Shown here in pieces: positions 44,277-53,679 of a stretch of DNA of 64,000 bases; within the stretch, counting starts at the first letter, position 1, and each line of letters begins with the position of its first letter. The translations under genes and the position numbers were made by a program. Location of the stretch: assembly GCF_001636695.1 (NCBI RefSeq), contig NZ_LGEL01000010.1:62001-126000 (forward strand), in the 5' to 3' direction. Source of the stretch: Pedobacter panaciterrae. Its GTDB lineage: Bacteria > Bacteroidota > Bacteroidia > Sphingobacteriales > Sphingobacteriaceae. The notes beneath the pieces were generated by a model. It was not told where the DNA came from and did no database searches. It saw only the letters and a list, made by a program, of their open reading frames with translations.

Positions 44277-45214
44277 ACCTCCTGATCAACCTCCGAAAGC
44301 ACTTTCGGCTCCCATAAATTTACAGGATAAACCCCCTCATCGCTAAGTTTCTGCAGCTGCGCCTTCACAACAGGCGCATCCTCTTTAAACGTAACACCAA
44401 ACCACCTGGCTTGGGTAGGAATCATTTTCACAGCTCCCTTCCCGGAATTAATCAGCTTATCAGCAACCTCAGGAATCAGAAATTCAGCCTTCAGGTCACT
44501 CAGGTTTGCATCCAGGAATTTATAATATTCCAGCTCACTCCAATCTACAAAAGCCGGAGTAAAACAAAAGAAATTCATACTGACTTTCGTATCCAAAGGA
44601 AGCTCAAGATCAGATTCAGCAATCTTAGTAAATGCCTTACCATCCTTTTTATAAATTTCTTTCCGCTCTGTAATACCAACTATATTACCCTCATCGTTCA
44701 CATTGATCTCACCCCTGGTAACCGACCCATTATCACTTAAAGTATTTTTCAACTCATAACCCACACAAGCATACTTACCATCTTCAATACTATTGCTCAA
44801 AAAATCAAACGACTGCTTAAAGGCATCAAATCCATAAAAATCATCAGCATTGATCACAGAAAAAGGAGCATCCAGAACCTCCTTACAACACAATAAAGCA
44901 TGCTGCGTACCAAAAGGCTTTATACGCCCCTCAGGAATCGTCCTTCCCCCACTATACTTATCCAGACTCTGATAAACATACTCAATTTCAATTTTACCTT
45001 TTAACTTAGGCTCAATTGCCGCTTTAAAAGACACCGAGAATTCTTCCCGGATAATAAAAATCACTTTTCCATATCCCGCCTTAATAGCGTCATATATAGA
45101 ATACTCCATAATTGTTTCGCCCGAAGGACCAAACGATTCGATTTGCTTGTTACCACCATAACGGCTCGCCATTCCGGCAGCCAGAATTACTAAAGAAGGT
45201 TTCGACTTAAACAT
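44273..45214 (-). CDS. Sugar-phosphate nucleotidyltransferase-like protein
   Basis: A GT-A type NTP transferase. The N-terminal LVILAAGMASRYGGNKQ (about 8-24) is the nucleotide-binding motif, with PFGTQHALLCC and INADDFYGFDAF providing the metal-binding Asp pair. It resembles short GlmU/RmlA-like enzymes without a hexapeptide tail. The sugar and nucleotide cannot be told. Being 38 bp after ugd, it might make UDP-glucose or another precursor for the polymer. Confidence 0.82.
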   Translation of the reverse strand: MFKSKPSLVILAAGMASRYGGNKQIESFGPSGETIMEYSIYDAIKAGYGKVIFIIREEFSVSFKAAIEPKLKGKIEIEYVYQSLDKYSGGRTIPEGRIKPFGTQHALLCCKEVLDAPFSVINADDFYGFDAFKQSFDFLSNSIEDGKYACVGYELKNTLSDNGSVTRGEINVNDEGNIVGITERKEIYKKDGKAFTKIAESDLELPLDTKVSMNFFCFTPAFVDWSELEYYKFLDANLSDLKAEFLIPEVADKLINSGKGAVKMIPTQARWFGVTFKEDAPVVKAQLQKLSDEGVYPVNLWEPKVLSEVDQEV

Positions 45215-45252
45215 AATAAACTCAGGGATGTTAATTAATGAATATTTAGATT

Positions 45253-46677
45253 TTAAACAGCAACAAGCTGCTTCTTTAAAGATTTAGTACCAATTGACTG
45301 AACAATGAAACCAATTGACCTCAGTTTTTCAGCATCAAGCAAATTTCGTCCGTCAAAAATTTTCGCAGGCTTCAGCATACTATCATAAATTCTTTCCCAA
45401 TCATAATCCTTAAACTCATCCCACTCCGTAAGCACAGCTATTGCATGCGCACCCTTACACACCTCATAAGGATCATTACCAACACCAATACCCGCCCTAT
45501 TTTCCTCCACAGTTCTCGATCCCAAATAATCCAGATCAGCATACACCTGCCGCTCAAGCACCTTCGGATCAAAAACCCTGATCTCAGCCTGCTCATTCAG
45601 CAAATAATCTGCCACATAAATTGCCGCAGATTCACGGGTATCATTGGTATCCTTCTTAAAGGCCCAACCCAAAAATGCAATTTTTTTACCCGAAACGGTA
45701 TTATAAAGTTTACGAACTATATTTAATGCAAATCTTTTTTTCTGATGATCATTCATAATAATCACCTGCTCCCAATAATCCGCCACTTCAGTCAACCCAA
45801 AAGATCTCGATATATAAACCAGGTTTAAAATATCCTTTTGAAAGCACGAACCACCAAACCCCACAGATGCCTTCAGAAACTTAGGTCCTATCCGACTATC
45901 CATTCCTATGGCCCTGGCCACCTCATTCACATCCGCCTCAGTTTTTTCACATAACTCAGATATTGCATTGATCGAGGAGATACGCTGAGCCAAAAACGCA
46001 TTGGCAACCAATTTAGACAACTCAGAAGACCATACATTAGTAGTTAAAATACGCTCTTCGGGAATCCAGTTGCTATAAATTTCAACCAGGGCCTCAATAG
46101 CACGCTTGCCCTCAGGCGAAGAATCACCACCGATCAACACCCGATCGGGATTCAGCAAATCCTCAACAGCAGTACCTTCAGCAAGAAATTCAGGATTAGA
46201 CAAAACCTGAAACGCTATATCATTACCCGTGTATTGTAAAATATCCTTTATAGCCTCCGCAGTCCTTACAGGCAGTGTCGACTTCTCTACAATAATCTTA
46301 TCCGACTTCGAAACCCTCGCAATTTGTCGGGCACACAATTCAATCCATTTCAGATCCGCACCCATCCCCTTACCTGAACCATAAGTTTTAGTAGGGGTAT
46401 TTACAGATATAAAAATCATTTGCGCCTCATCTATAGCCTTATCCACATCCGTAGAGAAGAAAAGATTTCTCCCCCTCGCCTCCGCAACAACCTCACTAAG
46501 CCCCGGCTCATACACCGGCATATTATCCATATCCTCGTCATTCCAGGCCGCAATCCTTGCCACATTCAGATCCACCACCGTCACTTTTATTTCAGGGCAC
46601 TGTTTAGCAATAATAGCCATGGTCGGGCCACCCACATAACCAGCCCCGATACAACATATGTTTGTAATTTTCATCAT
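45253..46677 (-). CDS. ugd: UDP-glucose 6-dehydrogenase
   Basis: It oxidises UDP-glucose twice with NAD to UDP-glucuronate. The Rossmann motif [11 protein letters not shown] is near the N-terminus (8-18), the catalytic Cys278 is in [11 protein letters not shown], and [10 protein letters not shown] and the C-terminal UDP-binding domain with [16 protein letters not shown] are present. The subtype ([21 protein letters not shown]) resembles the animal-like branch. ATGs at 46677 and 46674 are equivalent starts. UDP-glucuronate would put an acidic sugar into the polymer. Confidence 0.93.
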   Translation of the reverse strand: MMKITNICCIGAGYVGGPTMAIIAKQCPEIKVTVVDLNVARIAAWNDEDMDNMPVYEPGLSEVVAEARGRNLFFSTDVDKAIDEAQMIFISVNTPTKTYGSGKGMGADLKWIELCARQIARVSKSDKIIVEKSTLPVRTAEAIKDILQYTGNDIAFQVLSNPEFLAEGTAVEDLLNPDRVLIGGDSSPEGKRAIEALVEIYSNWIPEERILTTNVWSSELSKLVANAFLAQRISSINAISELCEKTEADVNEVARAIGMDSRIGPKFLKASVGFGGSCFQKDILNLVYISRSFGLTEVADYWEQVIIMNDHQKKRFALNIVRKLYNTVSGKKIAFLGWAFKKDTNDTRESAAIYVADYLLNEQAEIRVFDPKVLERQVYADLDYLGSRTVEENRAGIGVGNDPYEVCKGAHAIAVLTEWDEFKDYDWERIYDSMLKPAKIFDGRNLLDAEKLRSIGFIVQSIGTKSLKKQLVAV

Positions 46678-47107
46678 AAGTTAACATTTATTTAGGTAAA
46701 ACAATAGGAATTAAGATGATTTCGAATAAAACTTAACAAAAAGATAACATTTAACGCTATTTCATCTCAACAAAACAACAAAATGCATTACAAATATATA
46801 ATTTAAGCAACAAAAAGAGCCAACACAACTTATTTTAACAAAAAAATAATATTAAAATAACTAATTATTTACAATAAAATATCATTACAGTAACAATTAT
46901 ATAAAAAAGACCAACAATAACTATGCATATTTAAAAAAACACAAAATAATTTTACTATTTTATCATAATAAATTACCATTTATCACCATATATTCTTATT
47001 TTTACAAACAAATAAGGCAAATAAATACAAACAACGCCACCAAATCGTTGTTTTTGCCTAGTATTTTACAAATAAGTTAACCATTCCCAATTAAATCATC
47101 CCTATTT
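46678..47107. other. 430-bp AT-rich divergent spacer between ugd and gmd
   Basis: The spacer is very AT-rich (46740-47010) with no ORF. It must hold promoters for both ugd and gmd. The only clear structure is the bulged hairpin at 47015-47059, listed separately. Confidence 0.4.
47015..47059 (+). promoter_or_regulatory. Bulged hairpin upstream of gmd
   Basis: The 3' arm CGTTGTTTTTGCCT (47046-47059) pairs with two separate segments, AAACAACG (47029-47036) and AGGCAA (47015-47020), giving 8 + 6 bp with an 8-nt one-sided bulge and a 9-nt loop. It ends 48 nt before the gmd ATG. It could be a leader element or a terminator/attenuator; support is structural only. Confidence 0.3.
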
Positions 47108-48220
47108 ATGAAGAAAGCACTTATCACAGGTATTACAGGACAAGATGGAGCATATCTGGCAGATCTGCTATTAAAAAAAGGCTACGAAGTACATGGCGTT
47201 AAGCGCCGCAGCTCATTATTCAATACCGACCGTATTGATCACCTCTATCAGGATCCACACGAAAGCGACATTCGCTTCGTGCTACATTACGGAGATTTAA
47301 GCGATTCTACTAACTTAATAAGGATCATACAGCAGGTACAACCCGATGAGATCTATAACTTAGGAGCAATGAGCCATGTTCAGGTAAGTTTCGAAACTCC
47401 TGAATACACCGCTAATGCCGATGGTATAGGAACACTTAGAATTCTGGAAGCCATCAGAATTCTGGGACTGGTAAAAAAGACTAAGGTATACCAGGCCTCC
47501 ACTTCCGAACTATATGGCCTTGTGCAGGCCGTACCACAATCAGAAACCACTCCATTCTATCCGCGCTCACCCTATGCAGTTGCAAAAATGTATGCGTACT
47601 GGATCACAGTCAACTATCGCGAAGCCTACGGAATGTTCGCCTGCAACGGAATACTTTTTAATCACGAAAGCCCGTTACGCGGAGAAACCTTCGTAACCAG
47701 AAAGATCACCCGCGGAACAGCTAAAATCGCATTAGGATTACAGGATAAATTATACCTCGGAAATCTTGATGCACGAAGAGACTGGGGACATGCCAAAGAT
47801 TACGTTGAAGCCATGTGGTTAATTCTGCAACACGACACTCCTGAGGATTTCGTAATTGCAACAGGCATCACCACTACAGTCCGGGACTTTATCAGAATGG
47901 CCTTTGACGAAGTAGGCATTACCCTCGAATTTACCGGAGAGGGTGTAGACGAAGTAGGAACTGTTGTTTCCTGCAGCAATCCGGATTACCTGGTAGAAGT
48001 CGGAAAAGAAGTTGTCGCGGTTGACAAACGTTACTTCCGCCCTACCGAAGTAGACTTATTGATCGGCGATCCTGCAAAATGCAAGGAAAAATTAAAATGG
48101 AAGCCAAAATATGACCTGGCAGGATTGGTCAACGATATGATGATCTCAGATTTACAGCATTTCCAAAAGGAAAGAATGCTGAAAGAATCGGGATATGCAG
48201 TTAAAAATCAATTTGAATAA
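47108..48220 (+). CDS. gmd: GDP-mannose 4,6-dehydratase
   Basis: A short-chain-dehydrogenase-fold enzyme converting GDP-mannose to GDP-4-keto-6-deoxymannose. [11 protein letters not shown] (8-18) binds NADP, STSELYG (131-137) and Tyr156/Lys160 in [10 protein letters not shown] form the active site, and [19 protein letters not shown] binds GDP-sugar. The 370-residue length is standard. Its product is used by Fcl, encoded two genes downstream in the same operon, and its substrate comes from ManC. Confidence 0.97.
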   Translation: MKKALITGITGQDGAYLADLLLKKGYEVHGVKRRSSLFNTDRIDHLYQDPHESDIRFVLHYGDLSDSTNLIRIIQQVQPDEIYNLGAMSHVQVSFETPEYTANADGIGTLRILEAIRILGLVKKTKVYQASTSELYGLVQAVPQSETTPFYPRSPYAVAKMYAYWITVNYREAYGMFACNGILFNHESPLRGETFVTRKITRGTAKIALGLQDKLYLGNLDARRDWGHAKDYVEAMWLILQHDTPEDFVIATGITTTVRDFIRMAFDEVGITLEFTGEGVDEVGTVVSCSNPDYLVEVGKEVVAVDKRYFRPTEVDLLIGDPAKCKEKLKWKPKYDLAGLVNDMMISDLQHFQKERMLKESGYAVKNQFE

Positions 48221-48232
48221 AAACGCATCATT

Positions 48233-48982
48233 ATGTTAGCAAAAAAAAGACTTCTTTCCATTGATGTATCAAGCGGATCGTACAACGAATTTATAGGCGC
48301 TATTCTTAAATACGCCATAGAAAGGGTTTCTTCTTACGTTTGTGTCGCTAATGTACATATGCTCATTGAGGCGCACAACACCCCTAAATTTGCAGATGTG
48401 GTGAATCAGGCCGATATCGTAACTCCGGATGGCATGCCTCTGGCACAGGGCTTCAAATATGAATACAACCTTAAACAGGACCGTGTAGACGGAATGAGTC
48501 TGCTACCTGCACTCCTTTCGGAATGTGAAAAAAGTGATCTGTCCGTTTATTTCTATGGTGGCGACCAGAAAGTACTCAATACCGCTGAAGCTTATATCCG
48601 CGGAGCTTATCCTACCTTAAAGATAGCAGGACTGTATTCCCCGCCTTTCCGCAAGCTTACCGAAGCAGAAAAACTAGAGGATGAACAAAGGATAAAAGAT
48701 TCCGGAGCCCATCTGATTTTTGTTGCCCTGGGCTGCCCTAAACAAGAAATGTGGATGGCTGAAATGAAAGGTAAAGTACCTGCGCTAATGATTGGTATCG
48801 GCGGCGCACTGCCTGTATTCACAGGAGCACAGAAGCGGGCACCAAAATGGATGCAGGACAACAGCCTCGAATGGCTTTATCGCTTAATACAGGAACCAAA
48901 GAGACTATTTAAGAGGTATTTAACAACGAACAGTAAGTTTTTATACTTGCTTGCCAAAGAAAAACTGAAAATCAAGTCATGA
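48233..48982 (+). CDS. WecG/TagA/CpsF family glycosyltransferase
   Basis: A GT26 enzyme of 249 residues with VNQADIVTPDGMPLAQGFKY (about 62-81), containing the catalytic Asp region, YFYGGDQKVL, and VALGCPKQEMWM. The family transfers ManNAcA, ManNAc or glucose to lipid-linked acceptors on the inner face of the membrane. It starts 12 bp after gmd and overlaps fcl by 4 bp, a tight operon. The C-terminus (RLFKRYLTTNSKFLYLLAKEKLKIK) is amphipathic and basic, which fits peripheral membrane binding. Confidence 0.92.
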   Translation: MLAKKRLLSIDVSSGSYNEFIGAILKYAIERVSSYVCVANVHMLIEAHNTPKFADVVNQADIVTPDGMPLAQGFKYEYNLKQDRVDGMSLLPALLSECEKSDLSVYFYGGDQKVLNTAEAYIRGAYPTLKIAGLYSPPFRKLTEAEKLEDEQRIKDSGAHLIFVALGCPKQEMWMAEMKGKVPALMIGIGGALPVFTGAQKRAPKWMQDNSLEWLYRLIQEPKRLFKRYLTTNSKFLYLLAKEKLKIKS

Positions 48983-49911
48983 AACACACTTCAAAAATCT
49001 ATATAGCCGGTCATAACGGTATGGTTGGATCTGCCATTGCAAGAAAACTGCAGCAGCAAGGCTATACTCAAATCATAACACGCAGCTCAAAAGAATTAGA
49101 TTTAAGGAATCAACAGGAAGTAAACAACTTTTTCGCAACCGAAAAACCAGAATACGTATTCTTAGCCGCAGCCAAAGTAGGCGGAATTCTAGCAAACAAC
49201 ATATTTAGAGGCGAATTTTTATACGAGAACTTAATGATCCAGAACAATGTGATCCATGCTTCCTATTTAAATGAAGTCACAAAACTAATGTTCCTGGGCT
49301 CTTCATGCATCTACCCAAGAATGGCACCTCAGCCCTTAAAAGAAGAGTATCTGCTCACAGGCGAGCTGGAACAAACCAACGAACCTTACGCAATAGCCAA
49401 GATCGCCGGAATTAAACTATGTGACGCGTATAGATCACAGTACGGCTGCAATTACATTTCTGTTATGCCTACCAATCTCTACGGCCCTAACGACAATTAC
49501 GACCTGAATAATTCACATGTATTACCTGCACTGATCAGAAAAGTAATCGCAGCAAAAAACAATGCAGAACCTTCAGTAACCATCTGGGGTACAGGAACAC
49601 CCAAAAGAGAATTTCTATATGTAGATGACCTTGCAGATGCCTGTATACACCTGATGGAAACTTACAACGAACCCGGCCTGGTCAACATTGGAGTTGGAGA
49701 AGACATTTCCATCAAAGACCTGACAGACCTCGTGGTTAAAGTTGTTGGCTATGAAGGAGAAGTGATCAAAGACCTTTCCAAACCAGATGGCACACCCAGA
49801 AAATTAATGGATGTGAGCAAATTAAACGCACAAGGCTGGAAAGCAAAAGTATCCTTAGAAGAAGGAATAAAAAAAGTATACAATGAAGTAAAAGAAATGA
49901 ATTGGAATTAA
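48979..49911 (+). CDS. fcl: GDP-L-fucose synthase
   Basis: It epimerises and reduces the Gmd product to GDP-L-fucose with NADPH. The Rossmann motif GHNGMVGS is at 11-18, the catalytic region GSSCIYP (107-113) and Tyr137/Lys141 in EPYAIAKIAG. The protein has 310 residues, as usual. It is the last gene of the gmd operon and is followed by a strong terminator. Confidence 0.96.
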   Translation: MKHTSKIYIAGHNGMVGSAIARKLQQQGYTQIITRSSKELDLRNQQEVNNFFATEKPEYVFLAAAKVGGILANNIFRGEFLYENLMIQNNVIHASYLNEVTKLMFLGSSCIYPRMAPQPLKEEYLLTGELEQTNEPYAIAKIAGIKLCDAYRSQYGCNYISVMPTNLYGPNDNYDLNNSHVLPALIRKVIAAKNNAEPSVTIWGTGTPKREFLYVDDLADACIHLMETYNEPGLVNIGVGEDISIKDLTDLVVKVVGYEGEVIKDLSKPDGTPRKLMDVSKLNAQGWKAKVSLEEGIKKVYNEVKEMNWN

Positions 49912-49938
49912 GTCCCTATTACCTAACCTCCCTAAACC

Positions 49939-49973
49939 AGGAGGACGCACCGAACGGTCGTCCTCTTTTTTTT
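49939..49973 (+). terminator. Intrinsic terminator of the gmd operon
   Basis: GAGGACG (49941-49947) pairs with CGTCCTC (49959-49965), extended inside by ACC/GGT with a one-base bulge and a GAAC loop, followed directly by eight T residues. Confidence 0.85.
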
Positions 49974-50038
49974 GCACGCTCACTTTTCCGCGCATTTCTT
50001 CTTCCCACACTCCTCCCCTCACTACTACACTCCTCAAC

Positions 50039-50109
50039 GTCATCTCGACGATAGGAGAGACCTCTTGAACTATACCTAAACAAGAGATCTCTCCTGTCGT
50101 CGAGATGAC
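50039..50109. repeat. Palindromic repeat element, imperfect 29-nt arms
   Basis: Arms 50039-50067 and 50081-50109 are reverse complements except for two positions, with a 13-nt loop. It has the same half-site as at 25408 and 39559. It lies between the gmd operon terminator and the convergent end of the long polysaccharide operon. Confidence 0.88.
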
Positions 50110-50167
50110 GAACCACCCTATCGTCGAGATGACGAGCCATCCTATCACCAAGATGACGAACCACCCT
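50104..50167. repeat. 24-nt tandem repeat adjoining the palindrome
   Basis: Units at 50104-50127, 50128-50151 and 50152-50167 (partial) each begin GATGACGA and continue ACCACCCTATC or a close variant. The array starts in the last bases of the palindrome arm and runs to the stop codon of the acetyltransferase gene. Confidence 0.85.
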
Positions 50168-50719
50168 CTAGTAAAAATGCCGGCGCTCCAATTCCTCCAA
50201 ATGACTTTTCAAATCCTCTTCCGAATCAAACCTGTCCTTAATCTTCCTTGCCGGATTTCCTCCATAAATACTATAAGGCGCTACATCCTTTGTCACCACA
50301 GATCCCGCAGCTATAATAGCCCCGTCATTAATCACCACACCCTGCATTACTGTTGCTCCATACCCCACCCAAACATCATTTCCTATCTTAGTCACCAAAT
50401 CCTTCCCCTTCCAGTCGTAACTTTCATCACGAATAGAGGAAGCGATCCTTATCGGTGTACCGACCTGCTGAAAATGGTGATCATACCGGCCAACAATACC
50501 AACCCTGTTCCCAAAGATCACATGATCTCCAATCAAACAATCCGTCTCTATTAACGAATCCCTTCCGATGTAAAAGTGCTTACCGATCTTAATCTGATTT
50601 TTAGCCCACATCCTCACCCGTACCCCCGCATGGAATCCCTCCGCGATATCGTATTTAGCCCATTTCACTTTAGCCAGATACAAATCCCTTAAATCTTTTA
50701 TTAAAGAAACTACACTCAT
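50168..50719 (-). CDS. CatB/Maa-type hexapeptide O-acetyltransferase
   Basis: A 183-residue left-handed beta-helix protein. Hexapeptide turns run from [35 protein letters not shown] to [49 protein letters not shown], the end signature of the family. His76/77 (RYDHHF) may include the catalytic His. It probably acetylates a sugar, as nucleotide or lipid-linked unit, for the polymer. It is the last gene of the operon and overlaps the preceding glycosyltransferase gene by 4 bp. Confidence 0.9.
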   Translation of the reverse strand: MSVVSLIKDLRDLYLAKVKWAKYDIAEGFHAGVRVRMWAKNQIKIGKHFYIGRDSLIETDCLIGDHVIFGNRVGIVGRYDHHFQQVGTPIRIASSIRDESYDWKGKDLVTKIGNDVWVGYGATVMQGVVINDGAIIAAGSVVTKDVAPYSIYGGNPARKIKDRFDSEEDLKSHLEELERRHFY

Positions 50720-51624
50720 TTAAATGCCCTTTGGAAAATCGTTTCAACTTTCGAGACAATCCTCGACACCAATCCCATTTTATGGATAAACTTATTTTGA
50801 TAATAAGGATTTACCTGAACCTTATCGGGCAATGAAAAACTCATCCGCTCTTCGTTATCCAATGCAGGCAAATACCTTCTGCCCGAGCCATTGGTATGCG
50901 TAGCGAACTGATCAAAACCATTATTAAATACCTTTGAGAACACCGGATAAATAGTCAGCCCGCCCTTTCTGAACTGATGATAAAACCAGCGTATCGCCCA
51001 TGAATCCAGTCTACCTTCCATTTGCTCAGCCAGCATCTTATTCAGGTCAGATCCGCCAACCGCGAATTCTCTTTGTGCTCTTGAATCTTTTTTGAAAAGT
51101 GCATAATCTTTAACTTCCCAGTCCACATCTGCCCAGCGATCTTTCCATGTAGCCCAACCCCACGACCATCCGCGCTTCAGGAAATAAGCATCATCATGAT
51201 CACTGATAGACTGCCCCAGATTAAAAGAATATCCCGAAATAGAAAATGCCGCCGGATCTGACTTGTACTGTTCCAGGCAGGTATTCATGAAAGTAAGAAA
51301 ATTGCTGGTAGTACTAAGGTCATCTTCCAGCACAATAACCCTGTCAAACTTTTGAAAAACAGAAGTGACACCGCCAATAATCGATCTGGCAAGACCTTTA
51401 TTCTTCTCGGCCTCTACAATCGTAATTGCCTTAAATCCTGTTATTGTTTTTATAAAATCTCTAACCTGTTTAACAATAATTTCATCCTTTTCAAATTTGG
51501 CAGCATCAGAGAATATAAAGAGCTCGCTATCTGGTGCGAGTTCATTTTTTGCAAGCGCTTCCACCGTTATTTTTAGTGTATCTAATCGCTTGTAAGTAAA
51601 TAGTAAAATTGGGGCTATGTTCAT
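50716..51624 (-). CDS. GT-A fold glycosyltransferase (GT2-like)
   Basis: The start [30 protein letters not shown] and the DxD-like [19 protein letters not shown] (about 93-111) indicate a GT-A glycosyltransferase. [18 protein letters not shown] is a conserved aromatic segment of this subgroup, related to GNT-I-like and capsular GT2 enzymes. It has no membrane segment and is cytosolic or peripheral. It adds one sugar to the lipid-linked repeat unit; donor and linkage are unknown. Confidence 0.85.
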   Translation of the reverse strand: MNIAPILLFTYKRLDTLKITVEALAKNELAPDSELFIFSDAAKFEKDEIIVKQVRDFIKTITGFKAITIVEAEKNKGLARSIIGGVTSVFQKFDRVIVLEDDLSTTSNFLTFMNTCLEQYKSDPAAFSISGYSFNLGQSISDHDDAYFLKRGWSWGWATWKDRWADVDWEVKDYALFKKDSRAQREFAVGGSDLNKMLAEQMEGRLDSWAIRWFYHQFRKGGLTIYPVFSKVFNNGFDQFATHTNGSGRRYLPALDNEERMSFSLPDKVQVNPYYQNKFIHKMGLVSRIVSKVETIFQRAFK

Positions 51625-51641
51625 ATAATAGGGTTTGATTA

Positions 51642-53633
51642 TTATTTTCTCAATCCAATATTCGAAGTATTGATTTGTTTTATTCCTTTAAGACCAGCAC
51701 CTCCCGGATCCTTGCTAAAGGAAAGCGTATTGCTGTCTAACACCAATTTATTTGAAGAAAACCGGCTAACATTCACACATAAACTATTGGTGAATTTGTT
51801 TGGACCCGGCCTGTAGTCATCCGAGGCCAGCCCTTTTAAATATGGATACCGTTTCAGGAAAAGGGCAGAATTTGAATTCACATCACTCTTCAGCTTTTTG
51901 CTCATCTCCTTCGTACCCATCAGGGTCTTCCATTTTTCATCAGTCCAGGAGGTCATAGAAACAGCCAGCCCGCAATTCAGAAAATAGTTATTGGCAAACG
52001 TATTGTCACCGCCACCATTTATATGAACCGCTCCAAACTGCAGTTTACCTGCTACTGATCCGCAATTTTTAAAGATGTTACTGTCAACCTTAATCCCGCC
52101 ACTGCCATCGTCTATGTACACCGCAGCCACCATATACCCTCGCGGACTAATCAGATCTTCAAAGAGGTTATTGTGAATTCTCGTTCCTGTTGATGAGCGG
52201 TCTCGACCGGTATACACCGCGCCCTGGTCATTTATCTCCTTAACCACATCTTTAATTTTATTATAAGAGATCTCATGATCATTTCCCCAGTACATAATGG
52301 CCTGCCCTTCACTATCATGGATAAAACAGTTCTTTATTGCATTACCCACCCCACCTAAAAATATACCCGGAGAACTGACCCAGTTCCTCCTTGCATAATT
52401 AAAGATCTCTGTGTTATCAACCACATTTCCAGCAGGCAACAGATCCTGTCTGTTACCTCCCGTCATAAAAATTCCGCCCGTTCCGGTATTATAAACCTTG
52501 CAGGAACTAATGACGAAAGCAGCAGTCTTATCAAAAGAGATCAGCTCTTCATAACTCTTATATAAAGATTTATCAGAAGTATTCTTTCCAATTCCAATAC
52601 CCACCGTACCCATATTCATTACCGTACAATTTTTAATATTGATGTTTTTGGTGTTCTGAGCATAAATACCCATGTCCCTTCCATAAGCAATTTCTAATCC
52701 GCTCAATGTTACATTAGCCGAATTGATCAATGAAATTATCGGCGTGCTGCACATAGAGACAAAGAGCTCATCCGCCGGATCACCGGAGTTATAAAAGGAA
52801 AGCAGCCCGGTCTCCCTGTCTAAATAGTATTCGCCGGGACTATCCAGCTCTTCCGGAATATTGTAGAAGAAAAACCTGCGGAAAGGCGATGCCTGATCGG
52901 TACTTTTTACACCATAACTTGTAGTTGCATTTAAGGTGATTTTGTTTCCATCTATGGATTTTACAGGTACATTATCATTTGCAAACCCATTAGCAAGAAA
53001 ACCACTGATCCACACCTGGTCCGATTTCTTCCATTTCGCAGGCTGGTCGGCACTGTAAGCAAACACCGCACCTCCCTGAGCATTTTTATTCGTCTTATCC
53101 GTTATTCCAGGATCAGAAACCTTTCCAACAGGCAGAAAACCGCTATTCGGCCACCTTGCCAGTTCCATAGCCTGACCATTATAAAACAGCTCTAAAGGAG
53201 CAGTAACCGCATTTCTATGTCCATGCTGCTGCAATTCCCCATAATCGGTTACGCCCGCCTTTTTAAGATCAATCTGATAAATATTCGCGGAGGCTTTCCT
53301 GACAGCAGATTTATCAATTTTAATCCCTCCACTGAGCAGCACCTTTTCGCCCTTATAATTGGAAATGGTAAGGCGCTGTACATTATCATTACTGCCAATA
53401 TTTATTGTTTTGTCAGTAGCATAAATGCCACCCCTTATCAGGATAGTAACAGCTCCACCTTTTAACAAAGCCACCTTTTGCAACGCAGCGCTTAAGCTAT
53501 GCAGTGGCTGATCTATACTTCCCGGTGACTTATCGTTTCCACTTAAGGAAACATAAAAAGTCTTATCATTACTTTGAGCGAAAATATTGAATGAACAGAG
53601 AAGAAAAAAAACGAATAACCTCATACTTTTCAT
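51642..53633 (-). CDS. Secreted right-handed parallel beta-helix protein
   Basis: A signal peptide (about 1-19, NIFA-Q) is followed by a DUF1565-like start (KTFYVSLSGNDKSPGSIDQPLHSLSAALQKV) and a long series of beta-helix turns (NVTLSGLEIAYGRDMGIYAQNTKNINIKNCTVMNMG; KLQFGAVHINGGGDNTFANNYF). Proteins of this shape include polysaccharide lyases, epimerases and glycosidases. Its place inside an export operon suggests it trims or epimerises the polymer in the periplasm, as AlgG or AlgL do for alginate. I cannot assign catalytic residues. Confidence 0.83.
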   Translation of the reverse strand: MKSMRLFVFFLLCSFNIFAQSNDKTFYVSLSGNDKSPGSIDQPLHSLSAALQKVALLKGGAVTILIRGGIYATDKTINIGSNDNVQRLTISNYKGEKVLLSGGIKIDKSAVRKASANIYQIDLKKAGVTDYGELQQHGHRNAVTAPLELFYNGQAMELARWPNSGFLPVGKVSDPGITDKTNKNAQGGAVFAYSADQPAKWKKSDQVWISGFLANGFANDNVPVKSIDGNKITLNATTSYGVKSTDQASPFRRFFFYNIPEELDSPGEYYLDRETGLLSFYNSGDPADELFVSMCSTPIISLINSANVTLSGLEIAYGRDMGIYAQNTKNINIKNCTVMNMGTVGIGIGKNTSDKSLYKSYEELISFDKTAAFVISSCKVYNTGTGGIFMTGGNRQDLLPAGNVVDNTEIFNYARRNWVSSPGIFLGGVGNAIKNCFIHDSEGQAIMYWGNDHEISYNKIKDVVKEINDQGAVYTGRDRSSTGTRIHNNLFEDLISPRGYMVAAVYIDDGSGGIKVDSNIFKNCGSVAGKLQFGAVHINGGGDNTFANNYFLNCGLAVSMTSWTDEKWKTLMGTKEMSKKLKSDVNSNSALFLKRYPYLKGLASDDYRPGPNKFTNSLCVNVSRFSSNKLVLDSNTLSFSKDPGGAGLKGIKQINTSNIGLRK

Positions 53634-53679
53634 AATTAATATTTCAAATTGTATACTACCAATAAATTGCAGAGCAGCG

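Noticed and set aside
46678-47107. Possible riboswitch upstream of ugd or gmd
   Set aside because: Apart from one bulged hairpin there is no conserved riboswitch core and the region is mostly A and T.
49855-50164. Overlapping minus-strand ORFs of 81 and 98 codons with repeated RHLDDR-type or STIGWFVIS-type residues
   Set aside because: They translate the tandem repeats and the gmd operon terminator region, and overlap the end of fcl.
50104-50167. Tandem 24-nt units as a possible CRISPR array
   Set aside because: The units are contiguous with no unique spacers, and no cas genes are near.
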